A DNA stretch of 64,000 bases from Pseudomonas sp. 8Z (lineage in GTDB: Bacteria > Pseudomonadota > Gammaproteobacteria > Pseudomonadales > Pseudomonadaceae), in contig NZ_LR733827.1 in the NCBI RefSeq assembly GCF_902506535.1, forward strand, positions 1,844,310-1,908,309, read 5' to 3'. Of the stretch, positions 54,581-63,999 are shown one piece after another; within the stretch, counting starts at the first letter, position 1, and each line of letters starts with the position of its first letter. The notes under the pieces were generated by a model. The model searched no databases and had not been told where the DNA came from. It saw only the letters and a list, made by a program, of their open reading frames with translations. Both the position numbers and the translations under genes were made by a program.

Positions 54581-55957
54581 TTACAGTTTCTTCGCTTTCT
54601 CGATGGCTTCGTCGATGCCGCCAACCATGTAGAAAGCCTGCTCCGGCAGGTGGTCGTAGTCGCCCTTGAGGATGCCGCTGAAGCCAGCGATGGTGTCCTT
54701 GAGGGAAACGTACTTACCTGGCGAACCGGTGAAGACTTCGGCCACGAAGAACGGCTGGGACAGGAAGCGCTGGATCTTACGAGCGCGCGATACCAGTTGC
54801 TTGTCCGCTTCGGACAGCTCGTCCATACCCAGGATGGCGATGATGTCCTTCAGTTCCTTGTAACGCTGCAGCACGTACTGAACGCCACGAGCGGTCTCGT
54901 AGTGTTCGTTACCGATGACGTTCGGATCCAACTGACGGCTGGTGGAGTCCAGCGGGTCAACGGCCGGGTAGATACCCAGGGAAGCGATGTCACGGCTCAG
55001 TACGACGGTGGCGTCCAAGTGGGCGAAGGTGGTCGCCGGGCTCGGGTCAGTCAGGTCGTCCGCGGGAACGTATACGGCTTGTACCGAGGTGATCGAGCCT
55101 TTCTTGGTGGAGGTAATGCGCTCTTGCAGAACGCCCATCTCTTCAGCCAGGGTCGGCTGGTAACCTACTGCCGACGGCATACGGCCGAGCAGAGCGGATA
55201 CTTCAGTACCGGCCAGGGTGTAACGATAGATGTTGTCGACGAACAGCAGAACGTCACGACCTTCATCACGGAACTTCTCAGCCATGGTCAGGCCGGTCAG
55301 TGCTACGCGCAGACGGTTGCCTGGTGGCTCGTTCATCTGACCGTAAACCAGAGCTACCTTGTCGAGAACGTTGGAGTCCTTCATCTCGTGGTAGAAGTCG
55401 TTACCCTCACGAGTACGCTCACCCACACCCGCGAACACGGAGTAGCCACTGTGTTCCATGGCGATGTTACGGATCAGTTCCATCATGTTGACGGTCTTGC
55501 CCACACCGGCGCCACCGAACAGGCCGACCTTACCGCCTTTGGCGAACGGGCAGACCAAGTCGATTACCTTGATACCGGTTTCCAGCAGGTCGTTACCGCC
55601 CGCTTGCTCGGCATAGCTCGGCGCAGCGCGGTGGATTTCCCACTGCTCTTCTTCACCGATCGGGCCGGCTTCGTCGATGGGGTTGCCCAGCACGTCCATG
55701 ATACGGCCCAGGGTCGCTTTACCGACCGGTACCGAGATGGCCTTGTGGGTACGAGTGATGTCCAGACCGCGCTTGAGGCCTTCGGTCGAACCCATCGCAA
55801 TGGTACGCACCACGCCGTCGCCCAGTTGTTGCTGAACTTCCAGGGTGGTTTCGGCGCCGACTACTTTCAGCGCTTCGTATACAGCTGGCACCTGATCACG
55901 CGGAAATTCCACGTCGATAACGGCGCCGATGATTTGAACGATACGTCCGCTACTCAT
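54581..55957 (-). CDS. atpD: ATP synthase beta subunit
   Basis: 458-aa catalytic F1 subunit. Walker A GGAGVGKTVNMMELIRN, the catalytic Glu region in GERTREGNDFYHE, and DVLLFVDNIYRYTLAGTEVS are intact. Codon choice differs slightly from neighbours, as expected for a very highly expressed gene. Confidence 0.98.
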   Translation of the reverse strand: MSSGRIVQIIGAVIDVEFPRDQVPAVYEALKVVGAETTLEVQQQLGDGVVRTIAMGSTEGLKRGLDITRTHKAISVPVGKATLGRIMDVLGNPIDEAGPIGEEEQWEIHRAAPSYAEQAGGNDLLETGIKVIDLVCPFAKGGKVGLFGGAGVGKTVNMMELIRNIAMEHSGYSVFAGVGERTREGNDFYHEMKDSNVLDKVALVYGQMNEPPGNRLRVALTGLTMAEKFRDEGRDVLLFVDNIYRYTLAGTEVSALLGRMPSAVGYQPTLAEEMGVLQERITSTKKGSITSVQAVYVPADDLTDPSPATTFAHLDATVVLSRDIASLGIYPAVDPLDSTSRQLDPNVIGNEHYETARGVQYVLQRYKELKDIIAILGMDELSEADKQLVSRARKIQRFLSQPFFVAEVFTGSPGKYVSLKDTIAGFSGILKGDYDHLPEQAFYMVGGIDEAIEKAKKL

Positions 55958-55987
55958 CTTTGGTTCCTCTGAATATTTGAACCGTTC

Positions 55988-56848
55988 TTAAACCGCGGCA
56001 GCGCCGCCGACGATTTCCGAAATCTCTTGGGTGATCGCAGCCTGACGCGCTTTGTTGTAAATAAGCTGCAGGTCTTTGATGATCTGGCCAGCGTTATCGG
56101 TGGCGTTCTTCATCGCAATCATCCGCGCAGCCTGTTCAGCCGCGTTGTTCTCGACCACCGCCTGGTACACCTGCGATTCGACGTAGCGAACCATCAGGCC
56201 GTCGAGCAGCTCTTTAGCATCGGGTTCGTACAGATAATCCCAGTGATGCTTGAGCTCTTGATCCGGATCGGCCACCAACGGAACCAACTGCTCCACTGTA
56301 GGCTTCTGCGTCATGGTATTGACGAACTTGTTCGAGACCACGGACAAACGGTCGATACGCCCCTCGAGGTAAGCATCGAGCATGACCTTGACACTACCGA
56401 TCAGGTCATTGATCGACGGCTGTTCGCCGAGGTGGCTGATCGCAGCGACAACATTGCCACCAAAGTTGCGGAAGAATGCCGCACCTTTGGAGCCAATCAC
56501 GCAGAGATCAATCTCCACGCCTTGCTCGCGATCTTTCGCCATGTTCTTGACCAGGGCCTTGAACAGGTTGGTGTTCAAGCCGCCGCACAAACCACGGTCC
56601 GAACTCACCACGATATAACCGGCACGCTTTACAGGGCGCTCGATCATGAAGGGGTGGCGGTACTCCGGGTTGGCGTTGGCCAGATGACCAATCACCTGGC
56701 GGATACGCTCCGCGTAGGGGCGGCTAGCTGCCATGCGCTGTTGAGCCCTGCGCATTTTGCTGACCGCCACTTTTTCCATGGCGCTGGTGATCTTCTGCGT
56801 GCTTTTGATGCTCGCAATCTTGCTGCGAATCTCTTTTGCGCCTGCCAT
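55988..56848 (-). CDS. atpG: ATP synthase gamma subunit
   Basis: 286-aa rotor shaft: N-terminal coiled-coil helix (AGAKEIRSKIASIKSTQKIT), the central Rossmann-like part with VVSSDRGLCGGLN, and C-terminal helix (ASENAADNA-equivalent AMKNATDNAGQIIKDLQLIY). Confidence 0.97.
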   Translation of the reverse strand: MAGAKEIRSKIASIKSTQKITSAMEKVAVSKMRRAQQRMAASRPYAERIRQVIGHLANANPEYRHPFMIERPVKRAGYIVVSSDRGLCGGLNTNLFKALVKNMAKDREQGVEIDLCVIGSKGAAFFRNFGGNVVAAISHLGEQPSINDLIGSVKVMLDAYLEGRIDRLSVVSNKFVNTMTQKPTVEQLVPLVADPDQELKHHWDYLYEPDAKELLDGLMVRYVESQVYQAVVENNAAEQAARMIAMKNATDNAGQIIKDLQLIYNKARQAAITQEISEIVGGAAAV

Positions 56849-56898
56849 TTCACACCTATTGGGTTAGCAGGCGGGCGTCTTGCGACGCCCGCTGCGGC

Positions 56899-58443
56899 TT
56901 ACCAGGTTTGGGTGGCTTTGAACTTCTCGATACCGGCTTTGATGCCCGCGTCGATTTCGTCGTTGAAGTCACCTTTGACGTTGATCTTGGCCATCAGATC
57001 GGCCAGCTCACGGTTGAAGTAGCCCAACAGAGCTGCTTCGAAGGCGCCAACTTTGCTCACTTCCACGTCGGTCAGGAAGCCACGCTCGGCAGCGTACAGA
57101 GACACGGACATGTCGGCGATCGACATGGGCGCGTACTGCTTCTGCTTCATCAGTTCGGTAACACGTTGACCGTGCTCAAGCTGCTTGCGGGTGGCTTCGT
57201 CCAGATCAGAGGCGAACTGGGCGAAAGCCGCCAGTTCACGGTACTGAGCCAGAGCGGTACGGATACCACCGGAGAGCTTCTTGATGATCTTGGTCTGGGC
57301 AGCACCACCTACGCGCGATACCGAGATACCGGCGTTGACGGCCGGACGGATACCTGCGTTGAACATGGCCGATTCCAGGAAGATCTGACCGTCGGTAATC
57401 GAAATCACGTTGGTCGGAACGAACGCGGAAACGTCACCGGCCTGGGTTTCGATGATCGGCAGAGCGGTCAAAGAACCGGTCTTGCCAGTCACGGCGCCGT
57501 TGGTGAACTTCTCGACGTACTCTTCGGAAACGCGGGAAGCGCGCTCCAGCAGACGGCTGTGGAGATAGAACACGTCGCCCGGATAAGCTTCGCGGCCCGG
57601 CGGACGGCGCAGCAGCAGGGAGATCTGGCGGTAGGCAACGGCCTGCTTGGACAGGTCGTCGTACACGATCAGGGCGTCTTCACCGCGATCGCGGAAGTAT
57701 TCGCCCATGGTGCAACCGGCGTACGGAGCCAGGAACTGCAGGGCAGCCGACTCGGAGGCCGAAGCGGCAACCACGATGGTGTTGGCCAGAGCGCCCGCTT
57801 CTTCCAGCTTGCGCACGACGTTGGCGATGGTCGATTGCTTCTGACCAACGGCGACGTAGACGCAGCGGATACCGCTGTTCTTCTGGTTGATGATGGCGTC
57901 GACAGCCATGGCGGTCTTACCGATCTGACGGTCACCGATGATCAGCTCGCGCTGGCCACGGCCTACCGGGATCATGGCGTCAACCGACTTGTAACCGGTC
58001 TGTACCGGCTGGTCGACCGACTTACGCCAGATCACGCCCGGAGCAACCTTCTCAACGGCGTCAGTTTCCTGAGCGTTGATCGGACCTTTACCGTCGATCG
58101 GGTTACCCAGTGCGTCGACCACGCGGCCCAGCAGTTCCGGACCAACCGGGACTTCCAGGATGCGGCCAGTGCACTTGGCGCTCATGCCTTCGGCCAGGCT
58201 GGTGTAAGCACCCAGCACAACCGCGCCGACGGAGTCTTGCTCCAGGTTCAGCGCCATACCGTAGACGCCACCTGGGAACTCGATCATCTCGCCGTACATG
58301 ACGTCAGCCAGACCGTGGATACGCACGATACCATCGGAAACCGATACTACGGTGCCTTCGTTGCGCGCTTGGGAGGCGACGTCGAGTTTCTCGATGCGCC
58401 CCTTGATGATTTCACTAATTTCGGAAGGATTGAGTTGCTGCAT
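56899..58443 (-). CDS. atpA: ATP synthase alpha subunit
   Basis: 514-aa non-catalytic F1 subunit with Walker A GDRQIGKTAMAVD and the arginine-finger area in ...ALPIIETQAGDVSAFVPTNV (segments LPIIETQAGDVSAFVPTNVI). N-terminal LNPSEISEIIKGRIEKLDV is the delta-binding segment. Confidence 0.98.
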   Translation of the reverse strand: MQQLNPSEISEIIKGRIEKLDVASQARNEGTVVSVSDGIVRIHGLADVMYGEMIEFPGGVYGMALNLEQDSVGAVVLGAYTSLAEGMSAKCTGRILEVPVGPELLGRVVDALGNPIDGKGPINAQETDAVEKVAPGVIWRKSVDQPVQTGYKSVDAMIPVGRGQRELIIGDRQIGKTAMAVDAIINQKNSGIRCVYVAVGQKQSTIANVVRKLEEAGALANTIVVAASASESAALQFLAPYAGCTMGEYFRDRGEDALIVYDDLSKQAVAYRQISLLLRRPPGREAYPGDVFYLHSRLLERASRVSEEYVEKFTNGAVTGKTGSLTALPIIETQAGDVSAFVPTNVISITDGQIFLESAMFNAGIRPAVNAGISVSRVGGAAQTKIIKKLSGGIRTALAQYRELAAFAQFASDLDEATRKQLEHGQRVTELMKQKQYAPMSIADMSVSLYAAERGFLTDVEVSKVGAFEAALLGYFNRELADLMAKINVKGDFNDEIDAGIKAGIEKFKATQTW

Positions 58444-58464
58444 AGCTCTGCTGCCCCTTCAAAC

Positions 58465-59001
58465 TCAAGATTTCAATGCTTCGGCCAGTTTCGCGAGCTT
58501 GCCGCGAACTGAGCCATCGATTACCAGGTCGCCGGCGCGGATCAGAACACCACCTATCAGGGAGGCATCTTCCGCGGCGTGCAGACGCACTTCTCGACCG
58601 AGCCGTGCACTGAGAACCTTGGCGAGTTTGTCTTGCTGTTCGTCGTTCAATGCAAAGGCACTGGTGACATCCACATCGATCGACTTCTCCTGCTCGGCCT
58701 TGTACAGCTCGAAGAGGGCGAAGATATCCGGCAACAGGGCCAGACGATCGTTTTCAGCAACAACGTGGATGAAGTTCTGTGCCTGGGCGTCGAACGTATC
58801 ACCACACACCTCGATGAAGGCGGTGGCCTTATCTGTACTCGTCAGACGCGGGGCCTTGAGCACGCGCTGCATGGTGTCGTCGAGCGACACCGCTGCAGCC
58901 AGGCCGAGCATGGCTGACCAATTGGCCAGTTGCTGGTGGGCCTGGGCGTGCTCGAAGGCAGCCTTAGCGTAAGGTCGGGCCAGCGTGGTCAGTTCTGCCA
59001 T
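58465..59001 (-). CDS. atpH: ATP synthase delta subunit
   Basis: 178-aa peripheral-stalk protein (TLARPYAKAAFEHAQAHQQL start; VTSAFALNDEQQDKLAKVLS). It connects the F1 head to the b subunits. Confidence 0.96.
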   Translation of the reverse strand: MAELTTLARPYAKAAFEHAQAHQQLANWSAMLGLAAAVSLDDTMQRVLKAPRLTSTDKATAFIEVCGDTFDAQAQNFIHVVAENDRLALLPDIFALFELYKAEQEKSIDVDVTSAFALNDEQQDKLAKVLSARLGREVRLHAAEDASLIGGVLIRAGDLVIDGSVRGKLAKLAEALKS

Positions 59002-59015
59002 GATCGCGCCCTCGC

Positions 59016-59486
59016 TTAAATTTCGGCTGCCAGTTTGTTAACCAGCTCCGCATGCGCGTTTTGGTCGATGGATGCGCCCAGGATCTTCTCCGCACCGCTG
59101 ACTGCCAGGCCACCCACTTGGGCGCGCAGGGCGTCTTTGATGCCGTTGATTTCCTGTTCGATCTCGGCCTGAGCCTGAGCCTTCACACGGTCAGCTTCGA
59201 CACGGGCCTGATCACGGGCTTCGTCGACGATCTGAGCAGCGCGCTTATTGGCTTGCTCGATGATTTCCGCAGCCTGACCTTTGGCTTCGCGCAGTTGCTG
59301 GGCCACTTTTTCGTGGGCCAGCTCCAGGTCACGAGCCGCGCGGTTGGCAGCGTCCAAGCCGTCTGCGATCTTCTTCTGACGTTCCTGCAGAGCCGTAATG
59401 ACCGGAGGCCATACGAACTTCATGCAGAACAGCACGAAGATGAAGAAGGCAACGGACTGGCCTATCAGGGTTGCATTAATGTTCAC
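59016..59486 (-). CDS. atpF: ATP synthase subunit b
   Basis: 156 aa: one N-terminal membrane helix (GQSVAFFIFVLFCMKFVWPP) then a long charged coiled coil rich in A/E/K/Q, the stator stalk. Monofunctional, no b' duplicate. Confidence 0.97.
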   Translation of the reverse strand: MNINATLIGQSVAFFIFVLFCMKFVWPPVITALQERQKKIADGLDAANRAARDLELAHEKVAQQLREAKGQAAEIIEQANKRAAQIVDEARDQARVEADRVKAQAQAEIEQEINGIKDALRAQVGGLAVSGAEKILGASIDQNAHAELVNKLAAEI

Positions 59487-59542
59487 GCCAACACCTCGCT
59501 CGTTCGTTGTCCGTCACACCAATTCACTCGAAAACGAGTGAA

Positions 59543-59800
59543 TTAGCCTGCGATTTGACCAACGAAGGGGTTCGCGAAGGTGAAGAACAGTGCGATACCA
59601 ACACCGATCATGGTCACGGCGTCGAGCAGACCGGCGACGATGAACATTTTAACTTGCAGCATCGGGACCATTTCCGGCTGACGCGCAGCGCCTTCCAGGA
59701 ACTTGCCACCCAGCAGACCGAAACCGATGGCGGTACCCAGGGCACCCAGGCCGATCAGCAGTGCAACGGCGATAGCGGTCAAACCAACTACAGTTTCCAT
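59543..59800 (-). CDS. atpE: ATP synthase subunit c
   Basis: 85-aa hairpin of two membrane helices with the polar loop ARQPE and the ion-binding carboxylate Asp60 ([11 protein letters not shown]). The absence of the Na+-type ligand set suggests a proton-driven ring. Confidence 0.97.
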
Positions 59801-59951
59801 TTTTCCTCCCGACTTACAGTCGTATTGGTTAAGGTTTTTGTTGAAGCGGTAAAGCGAAATCGTTTGTTTACAGCATCCCTCATGCCCACGGGCAGTAAGG
59901 GCTTGTCCTGGCAGGCACCGCCTGAGCGGCGCCGCGGAACCTTAGCGCGCC

Positions 59952-60818
59952 TTAATGGTTATCTTCGTGCGCCATCGATAGGTAAACGATGGTCAGCATC
60001 ATGAAGATGAACGCCTGCAGCACGATGATCAGGATGTGGAAGATGGCCCACGCCACCTGCAACACACCACCCAGCGAGCCCAGCAGCATGCCGCCACTGA
60101 ACATGATGGCGATAAGAATGAAGATCAGCTCACCGGCATACAGGTTGCCGAACAGTCGCAGAGCCAGGGAAACCGGCTTGGCGATCAGAGTGACGAACTC
60201 AAGCAGGAAGTTCACCGGAATCAGCAGAGCCTGCACAGCCATGTTCTTACTGCTGAACGGGTGCAGGGTCAGCTCACCGAGGAAGCCGCCAATACCTTTG
60301 ACCTTGACGCTGTAGAACAGCAGCAGGGCAAACACCGACAGGGCCAGGCCCAGGGTAGCGTTCGGGTCAGTGGTCGGTACCACACGGAAGTACAGGTGAG
60401 GATCGCCCGCGATAGTGGCGGCCAGCTTCGGCAACCAGTCAACCGGGAACAAGTCCATCAAGTTCATCAAGAAGACCCAGACGAAAATGGTCAGGGCCAA
60501 CGGGGCGATCAGCGGGTTACGCCCGTGGAAGGTGTCCTTGACGCTGCTATCGACAAACTCGACCAGCACCTCGACGAAGTTCTGCAAACCACTGGGCTGA
60601 CCCGAAGTGGCTTTGCGCGCCGCCAAGCGGAACAGAACGATAAAGATCAGGCCAAGAACCACCGACACCGCCAGGGTGTCTACGTGGAAGGCCCAGAAGC
60701 CCATTTCTTTGGCTTCCTGTGCGGTGTGGGCGAAACTCCAGCCGTTCACCGGGTGCTGACCATAGGTCAGATTGGTGAGGTGGTGCTGGATGTAACCCGA
60801 AGCGGTTTCTGCTGCCAT
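59952..60818 (-). CDS. atpB: ATP synthase subunit a
   Basis: 288-aa membrane channel subunit; the essential Arg lies in the AKPVSLALRLFGNLYAGELI helix near residue 220. Five or so hydrophobic helices follow an N-terminal periplasmic part. A 151-bp gap separates it from atpE. Confidence 0.97.
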   Translation of the reverse strand: MAAETASGYIQHHLTNLTYGQHPVNGWSFAHTAQEAKEMGFWAFHVDTLAVSVVLGLIFIVLFRLAARKATSGQPSGLQNFVEVLVEFVDSSVKDTFHGRNPLIAPLALTIFVWVFLMNLMDLFPVDWLPKLAATIAGDPHLYFRVVPTTDPNATLGLALSVFALLLFYSVKVKGIGGFLGELTLHPFSSKNMAVQALLIPVNFLLEFVTLIAKPVSLALRLFGNLYAGELIFILIAIMFSGGMLLGSLGGVLQVAWAIFHILIIVLQAFIFMMLTIVYLSMAHEDNH

Positions 60819-60835
60819 TATTTGCCTCGAACGCT

Positions 60836-61240
60836 TTAAGGTCTTGAAAATTTCGTTATCAGCAGCGGGGCGAACCAGCTAACCATCAGGGTCAACAGGT
60901 AGACACCGAACAAAACCGGTGCCGCCAGTGGCTTCACGCCCGCAAACGTCAGTGCAAAGAGCACGAACGTCAGAATCAGTTTTCCCGCTTCGCCCGCATA
61001 AAAAGAACGGACGATTTCCCTAGCAGCCCGCGCCCCGCTGTAACGGAACGCCTTGTGGGCGAAATACAGATTCGGCAACCAGGCAATCATGCCCCCCAAC
61101 AGTGCCGAATAACCTGCCACACGACCTTGCCATTGCCAGACCAGTGCAGCAGCGAACAACAGGACGAAAACTTGAGCCACCAGCACCGGAAAAACCGGTA
61201 GACGATGGAAGGGCAAGCGCTTTGGCATGCGGCGTTCCAT
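60836..61240 (-). CDS. atpI: ATP synthase subunit I
   Basis: 134-aa assembly-related membrane protein heading the operon, with four hydrophobic stretches (VFPVLVAQVFVLLFAAALVW; LPNLYFAHKAFRYSGARAA motif of the family). ATG 61240 gives MERRMPKRLPFHRL, matching the family start; a TTG one codon earlier is ignored. Confidence 0.9.
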   Translation of the reverse strand: MERRMPKRLPFHRLPVFPVLVAQVFVLLFAAALVWQWQGRVAGYSALLGGMIAWLPNLYFAHKAFRYSGARAAREIVRSFYAGEAGKLILTFVLFALTFAGVKPLAAPVLFGVYLLTLMVSWFAPLLITKFSRP

Positions 61241-61315
61241 CAACTGATGCCCTCGACTATCGACTGCTTTAACTCAATGAATTGGCATAAAAAGTGCCAA
61301 CAAAATTGCGCGCAG

Positions 61316-61344
61316 AGTATAGGGGGCGTATTCCCCCCGTTCAA
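61316..61344 (-). promoter_or_regulatory. Promoter of the atp operon
   Basis: On the minus strand TTGAAC (61339-61344), a 17-bp spacer and TATACT (61316-61321) followed by CTGCGCGC. The spacer contains a GGGGG/CCCCC dyad. It lies about 75 bp before atpI; a TTGGCA/TGCCAA hairpin (61282-61300) lies in the leader. Confidence 0.75.
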
Positions 61345-61399
61345 CTGCTAGGTAGTGATTTCCGACCATGCGCTACAGGGTCAGGTGTGGCGAATTGTT

Positions 61400-62269
61400 T
61401 CAGCGGATATGCGCGAGTACGCCCTGCAATTCATCGAGGGAGTTGTAGCGGATCACCAGTTGGCCTTTGCCCTTAGCACCGTGTTTTATCTGCACTGGCG
61501 AGCCCAGACGCTCTGCCAGGCGCTGTTCCAGGCGGCTAATGTCCGGGTCGGCCTTGGCTTTGGTCGGCGCCGGTTTGGCGGAGAGCCACTGGCGCACCAG
61601 GGCTTCGGTCTGACGCACAGTGAGACCACGTGCGACAACGTGTCGCGCAGCTTCGATCTGCTGTTCGAGGGGCAAACCCAGTAATGCACGGGCATGGCCC
61701 ATTTCCAGGTCGCCATGGGCGAGCAGGGTCTTGATCTCCTCAGGCAGGGCGATCAGGCGCAGCAGATTGGTAATGGTGACACGCGACTTGCCGACGGCAT
61801 CGGCAACCTGTTGCTGGGTCAGCTCGAATTCCTGCTGCAAGCGCTGCAAGGCGACGGCTTCCTCGATCGGGTTGAGATCCTCGCGCTGGATGTTCTCGAT
61901 CAGCGCCATGGCGATGGCGGCCTCGTCCGGCAGCTCGCGCACCATGGCCGGGATCTTGTCCTGGCCGGCCAGTTGGCTGGCACGCCAACGACGCTCACCA
62001 GCGACAATCTCGAAACGCCCACCACCGATGGGCCGCAGCACGATGGGCTGCATCACACCCTGGGCGCGGATCGAGGCGGCGAGCTCTTCCAGCGCGGTCT
62101 GATCCATGTCACGACGCGGCTGGTACTTGCCACGCTGGATCAGTTCCAGCGGCACGTATTGCAGTTCGCGGGTGTCGACCTGGGCGGCCTCTTCCTGCAA
62201 TGCGCTGACGGTATTGCCGCCTAGCAGGGCGTCCAGACCTCGACCCAGACCTCGTTTCTTCGCAGCCAT
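61400..62269 (-). CDS. parB: Chromosome-partitioning protein ParB
   Basis: 289-aa CTP-dependent clamp that loads at parS sites. Box I ...PNPYQPR-equivalent (RGKYQPRRDM), the arginine patch GERRWRAS with ENIQREDLNPIEEA following, a helix-turn-helix (TQQQVADAVGKSRVTITNLL) and a C-terminal dimerisation part are seen. ATG 62269 has AAGGA upstream; the longer frame covers parA. No clear parS was found inside the window. Confidence 0.96.
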   Translation of the reverse strand: MAAKKRGLGRGLDALLGGNTVSALQEEAAQVDTRELQYVPLELIQRGKYQPRRDMDQTALEELAASIRAQGVMQPIVLRPIGGGRFEIVAGERRWRASQLAGQDKIPAMVRELPDEAAIAMALIENIQREDLNPIEEAVALQRLQQEFELTQQQVADAVGKSRVTITNLLRLIALPEEIKTLLAHGDLEMGHARALLGLPLEQQIEAARHVVARGLTVRQTEALVRQWLSAKPAPTKAKADPDISRLEQRLAERLGSPVQIKHGAKGKGQLVIRYNSLDELQGVLAHIR

Positions 62270-62279
62270 GCGATGTTCC

Positions 62280-63068
62280 TTAAGCGGTAGCGGTTTTCGC
62301 GGCGGCACGCTGACGGCGTACCAACTCGCCAGCCAAGGCCAGGTAGGCGATGGCTCCACGGGATTGTTTGTCGTAGACCAACGCCGGCATGCCGAAGCTT
62401 GGAGCCTCGGCAAGGCGCACGTTACGCGGGATTACGGCGTCGTATAGTTTGTCGCCGAAGTGCTCCTTGAGCTGAGCACTGACATCGTTGGTCAGGCTGA
62501 TGCGCGGGTCGTACATCGTGCGCAGCAGGCCTTCGATCTGCAAATTAGGATTGAGCAGTGCGCCGATGCGTTGGATGCTGTTGACCAGATCCGACAGCCC
62601 TTCGAGTGCGTAGTACTCGCACTGCATGGGGATGATCACGCCATCGGCGGCAACCAGGGCGTTAATGGTCAGCATGTTCAACGACGGCGGGCAGTCGATG
62701 AGGATGAAGTCGTAGTTCTCGCGAATTGGCGCCAACGCCGAGCGCAGGCGACTCTCCTTCATGCTCATTTCCAGCAGGGCGACTTCGGCTGCGGTGAGGT
62801 CACGGTTGGCCGGCAGTAACTGGTAACCACCATGTTCGGAGAACTGCATGGCTTCGCTCAGGTCGCATTCGCCGATCAGCAGATCGTAGATCGAGTGCTC
62901 CAGGCCATGCTTGTCGATGCCGCTGCCCATGGTCGCGTTACCCTGCGGGTCGAGGTCGATCAACAGCACGCGGCGCTTGGTCGCCACCAGAGAAGCAGCC
63001 AGGTTGATACACGTCGTGGTTTTACCGACGCCGCCTTTCTGATTGGCGATCGCGAATACCTTGGCCAT
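62280..63068 (-). CDS. parA: Chromosome-partitioning ATPase ParA (Soj)
   Basis: 262-aa deviant-Walker ATPase. KGGVGKTTT at residues 11-19 with the signature Lys, DLDPQGNAT, and LIDCPPSLNMLT are intact. ATG 63068 gives 6-base spacing to AAGGGGA; ATG 63074 would abut it. Works with ParB to position the origin region. Confidence 0.96.
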   Translation of the reverse strand: MAKVFAIANQKGGVGKTTTCINLAASLVATKRRVLLIDLDPQGNATMGSGIDKHGLEHSIYDLLIGECDLSEAMQFSEHGGYQLLPANRDLTAAEVALLEMSMKESRLRSALAPIRENYDFILIDCPPSLNMLTINALVAADGVIIPMQCEYYALEGLSDLVNSIQRIGALLNPNLQIEGLLRTMYDPRISLTNDVSAQLKEHFGDKLYDAVIPRNVRLAEAPSFGMPALVYDKQSRGAIAYLALAGELVRRQRAAAKTATA

Positions 63069-63079
63069 CTTCATTCCCC

Positions 63080-63724
63080 TTAGACCGAGCGACGCAGTAT
63101 CAACAGATGGCGTTGACCTTGGCAACCGGGAACCCGCAGCACATGAGTCGCAGTGAGAGTGAAGTCCGCTGGCAACGCCTGCAGCTCGTCATCCGGGTGT
63201 ACGCCCTTCATTGCCAGCCACTGGGTGTCACCGTTACCGAGATGGCGCGTCCAGTCGCTGAAGTCCTGCAGGCTGCTGAAGGCCCGTGAGCTGATACCGT
63301 CGAACGCCTGCTCAGGTCGATACGTTTCGACCCGGCTGTGGACAACCTCAAGGTTGGCGAGTTTCAGCTCCAGCTTCACCTGAACGAGAAAACGGGTCTT
63401 CTTGCCGTTGGAATCCAGCAGCGTGAAACGTCGCTCGGGGAACATGATCGCCAGCGGAATACCGGGCATACCGCCGCCACTGCCGACGTCCAGCCAGTTA
63501 TCCCCACGCTCGGCGACGAACGGCACCACCGACAAGCTGTCGAGCAGGTGACGTGAAACCATCTCGTCGGGATCACGCACCGCGGTGAGGTTGTAGGCCT
63601 TGTTCCACTTGATCAACAGGCCCAGATAGGCGAGCAGTTGCTCCTGCTGCTGGGCGGTAAGTTCTATGCCGAGCTCACGAGCGCCCTGCAGCAGTTCTTC
63701 GGCGTGACGTTGAGTAACCGACAT
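63080..63724 (-). CDS. rsmG: 16S rRNA (guanine-527-N7)-methyltransferase
   Basis: 214-aa S-adenosylmethionine enzyme modifying 16S rRNA. Motif DVGSGGGMPGIPLAIMFPE binds the cofactor, LLDSNGKKTRFL follows, and HLLDSLSV precedes. Its start overlaps the mnmG stop by one base (TGATG). Confidence 0.96.
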   Translation of the reverse strand: MSVTQRHAEELLQGARELGIELTAQQQEQLLAYLGLLIKWNKAYNLTAVRDPDEMVSRHLLDSLSVVPFVAERGDNWLDVGSGGGMPGIPLAIMFPERRFTLLDSNGKKTRFLVQVKLELKLANLEVVHSRVETYRPEQAFDGISSRAFSSLQDFSDWTRHLGNGDTQWLAMKGVHPDDELQALPADFTLTATHVLRVPGCQGQRHLLILRRSV

Positions 63725-63999
63725 CAGGCGCTCTGCTCCAGCTTCTGCCCAGCACTGCGCTTTTTCAGATGAATCAGCAGCAGGGAAATCGCCGCCGGCG
63801 TTACGCCAGGAATGCGACCAGCCTGGCCAAGAGTGGCCGGGCGAGTGTTGTTCAGCTTGAACTGGATTTCCTTGGACAGCCCGGAGATGGCGCTGTAGTC
63901 CAGATCCTGTGGCAGTTTGGTGTCTTCACTGGCACGCAGCTTGGCGATCTCGTCCTGCTGACGGTCGATATAACCGGCGTACTTGGTCTTGATCTCGAC
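63724..63999 (-). CDS. mnmG: tRNA uridine-5-carboxymethylaminomethyl modification enzyme MnmG, 3' end
   Basis: Only the last 91 codons are inside the window. The segment reads KTKYAGYIDRQQDEIAKL and LDYSAISGLSKEIQFKLN, then RPATLGQAGRIPGVTPAAIS, the C-terminal helical domain of MnmG/GidA that binds MnmE and tRNA. The gene continues past the right edge. Confidence 0.95.
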   Translation of the reverse strand, partial: VEIKTKYAGYIDRQQDEIAKLRASEDTKLPQDLDYSAISGLSKEIQFKLNNTRPATLGQAGRIPGVTPAAISLLLIHLKKRSAGQKLEQSA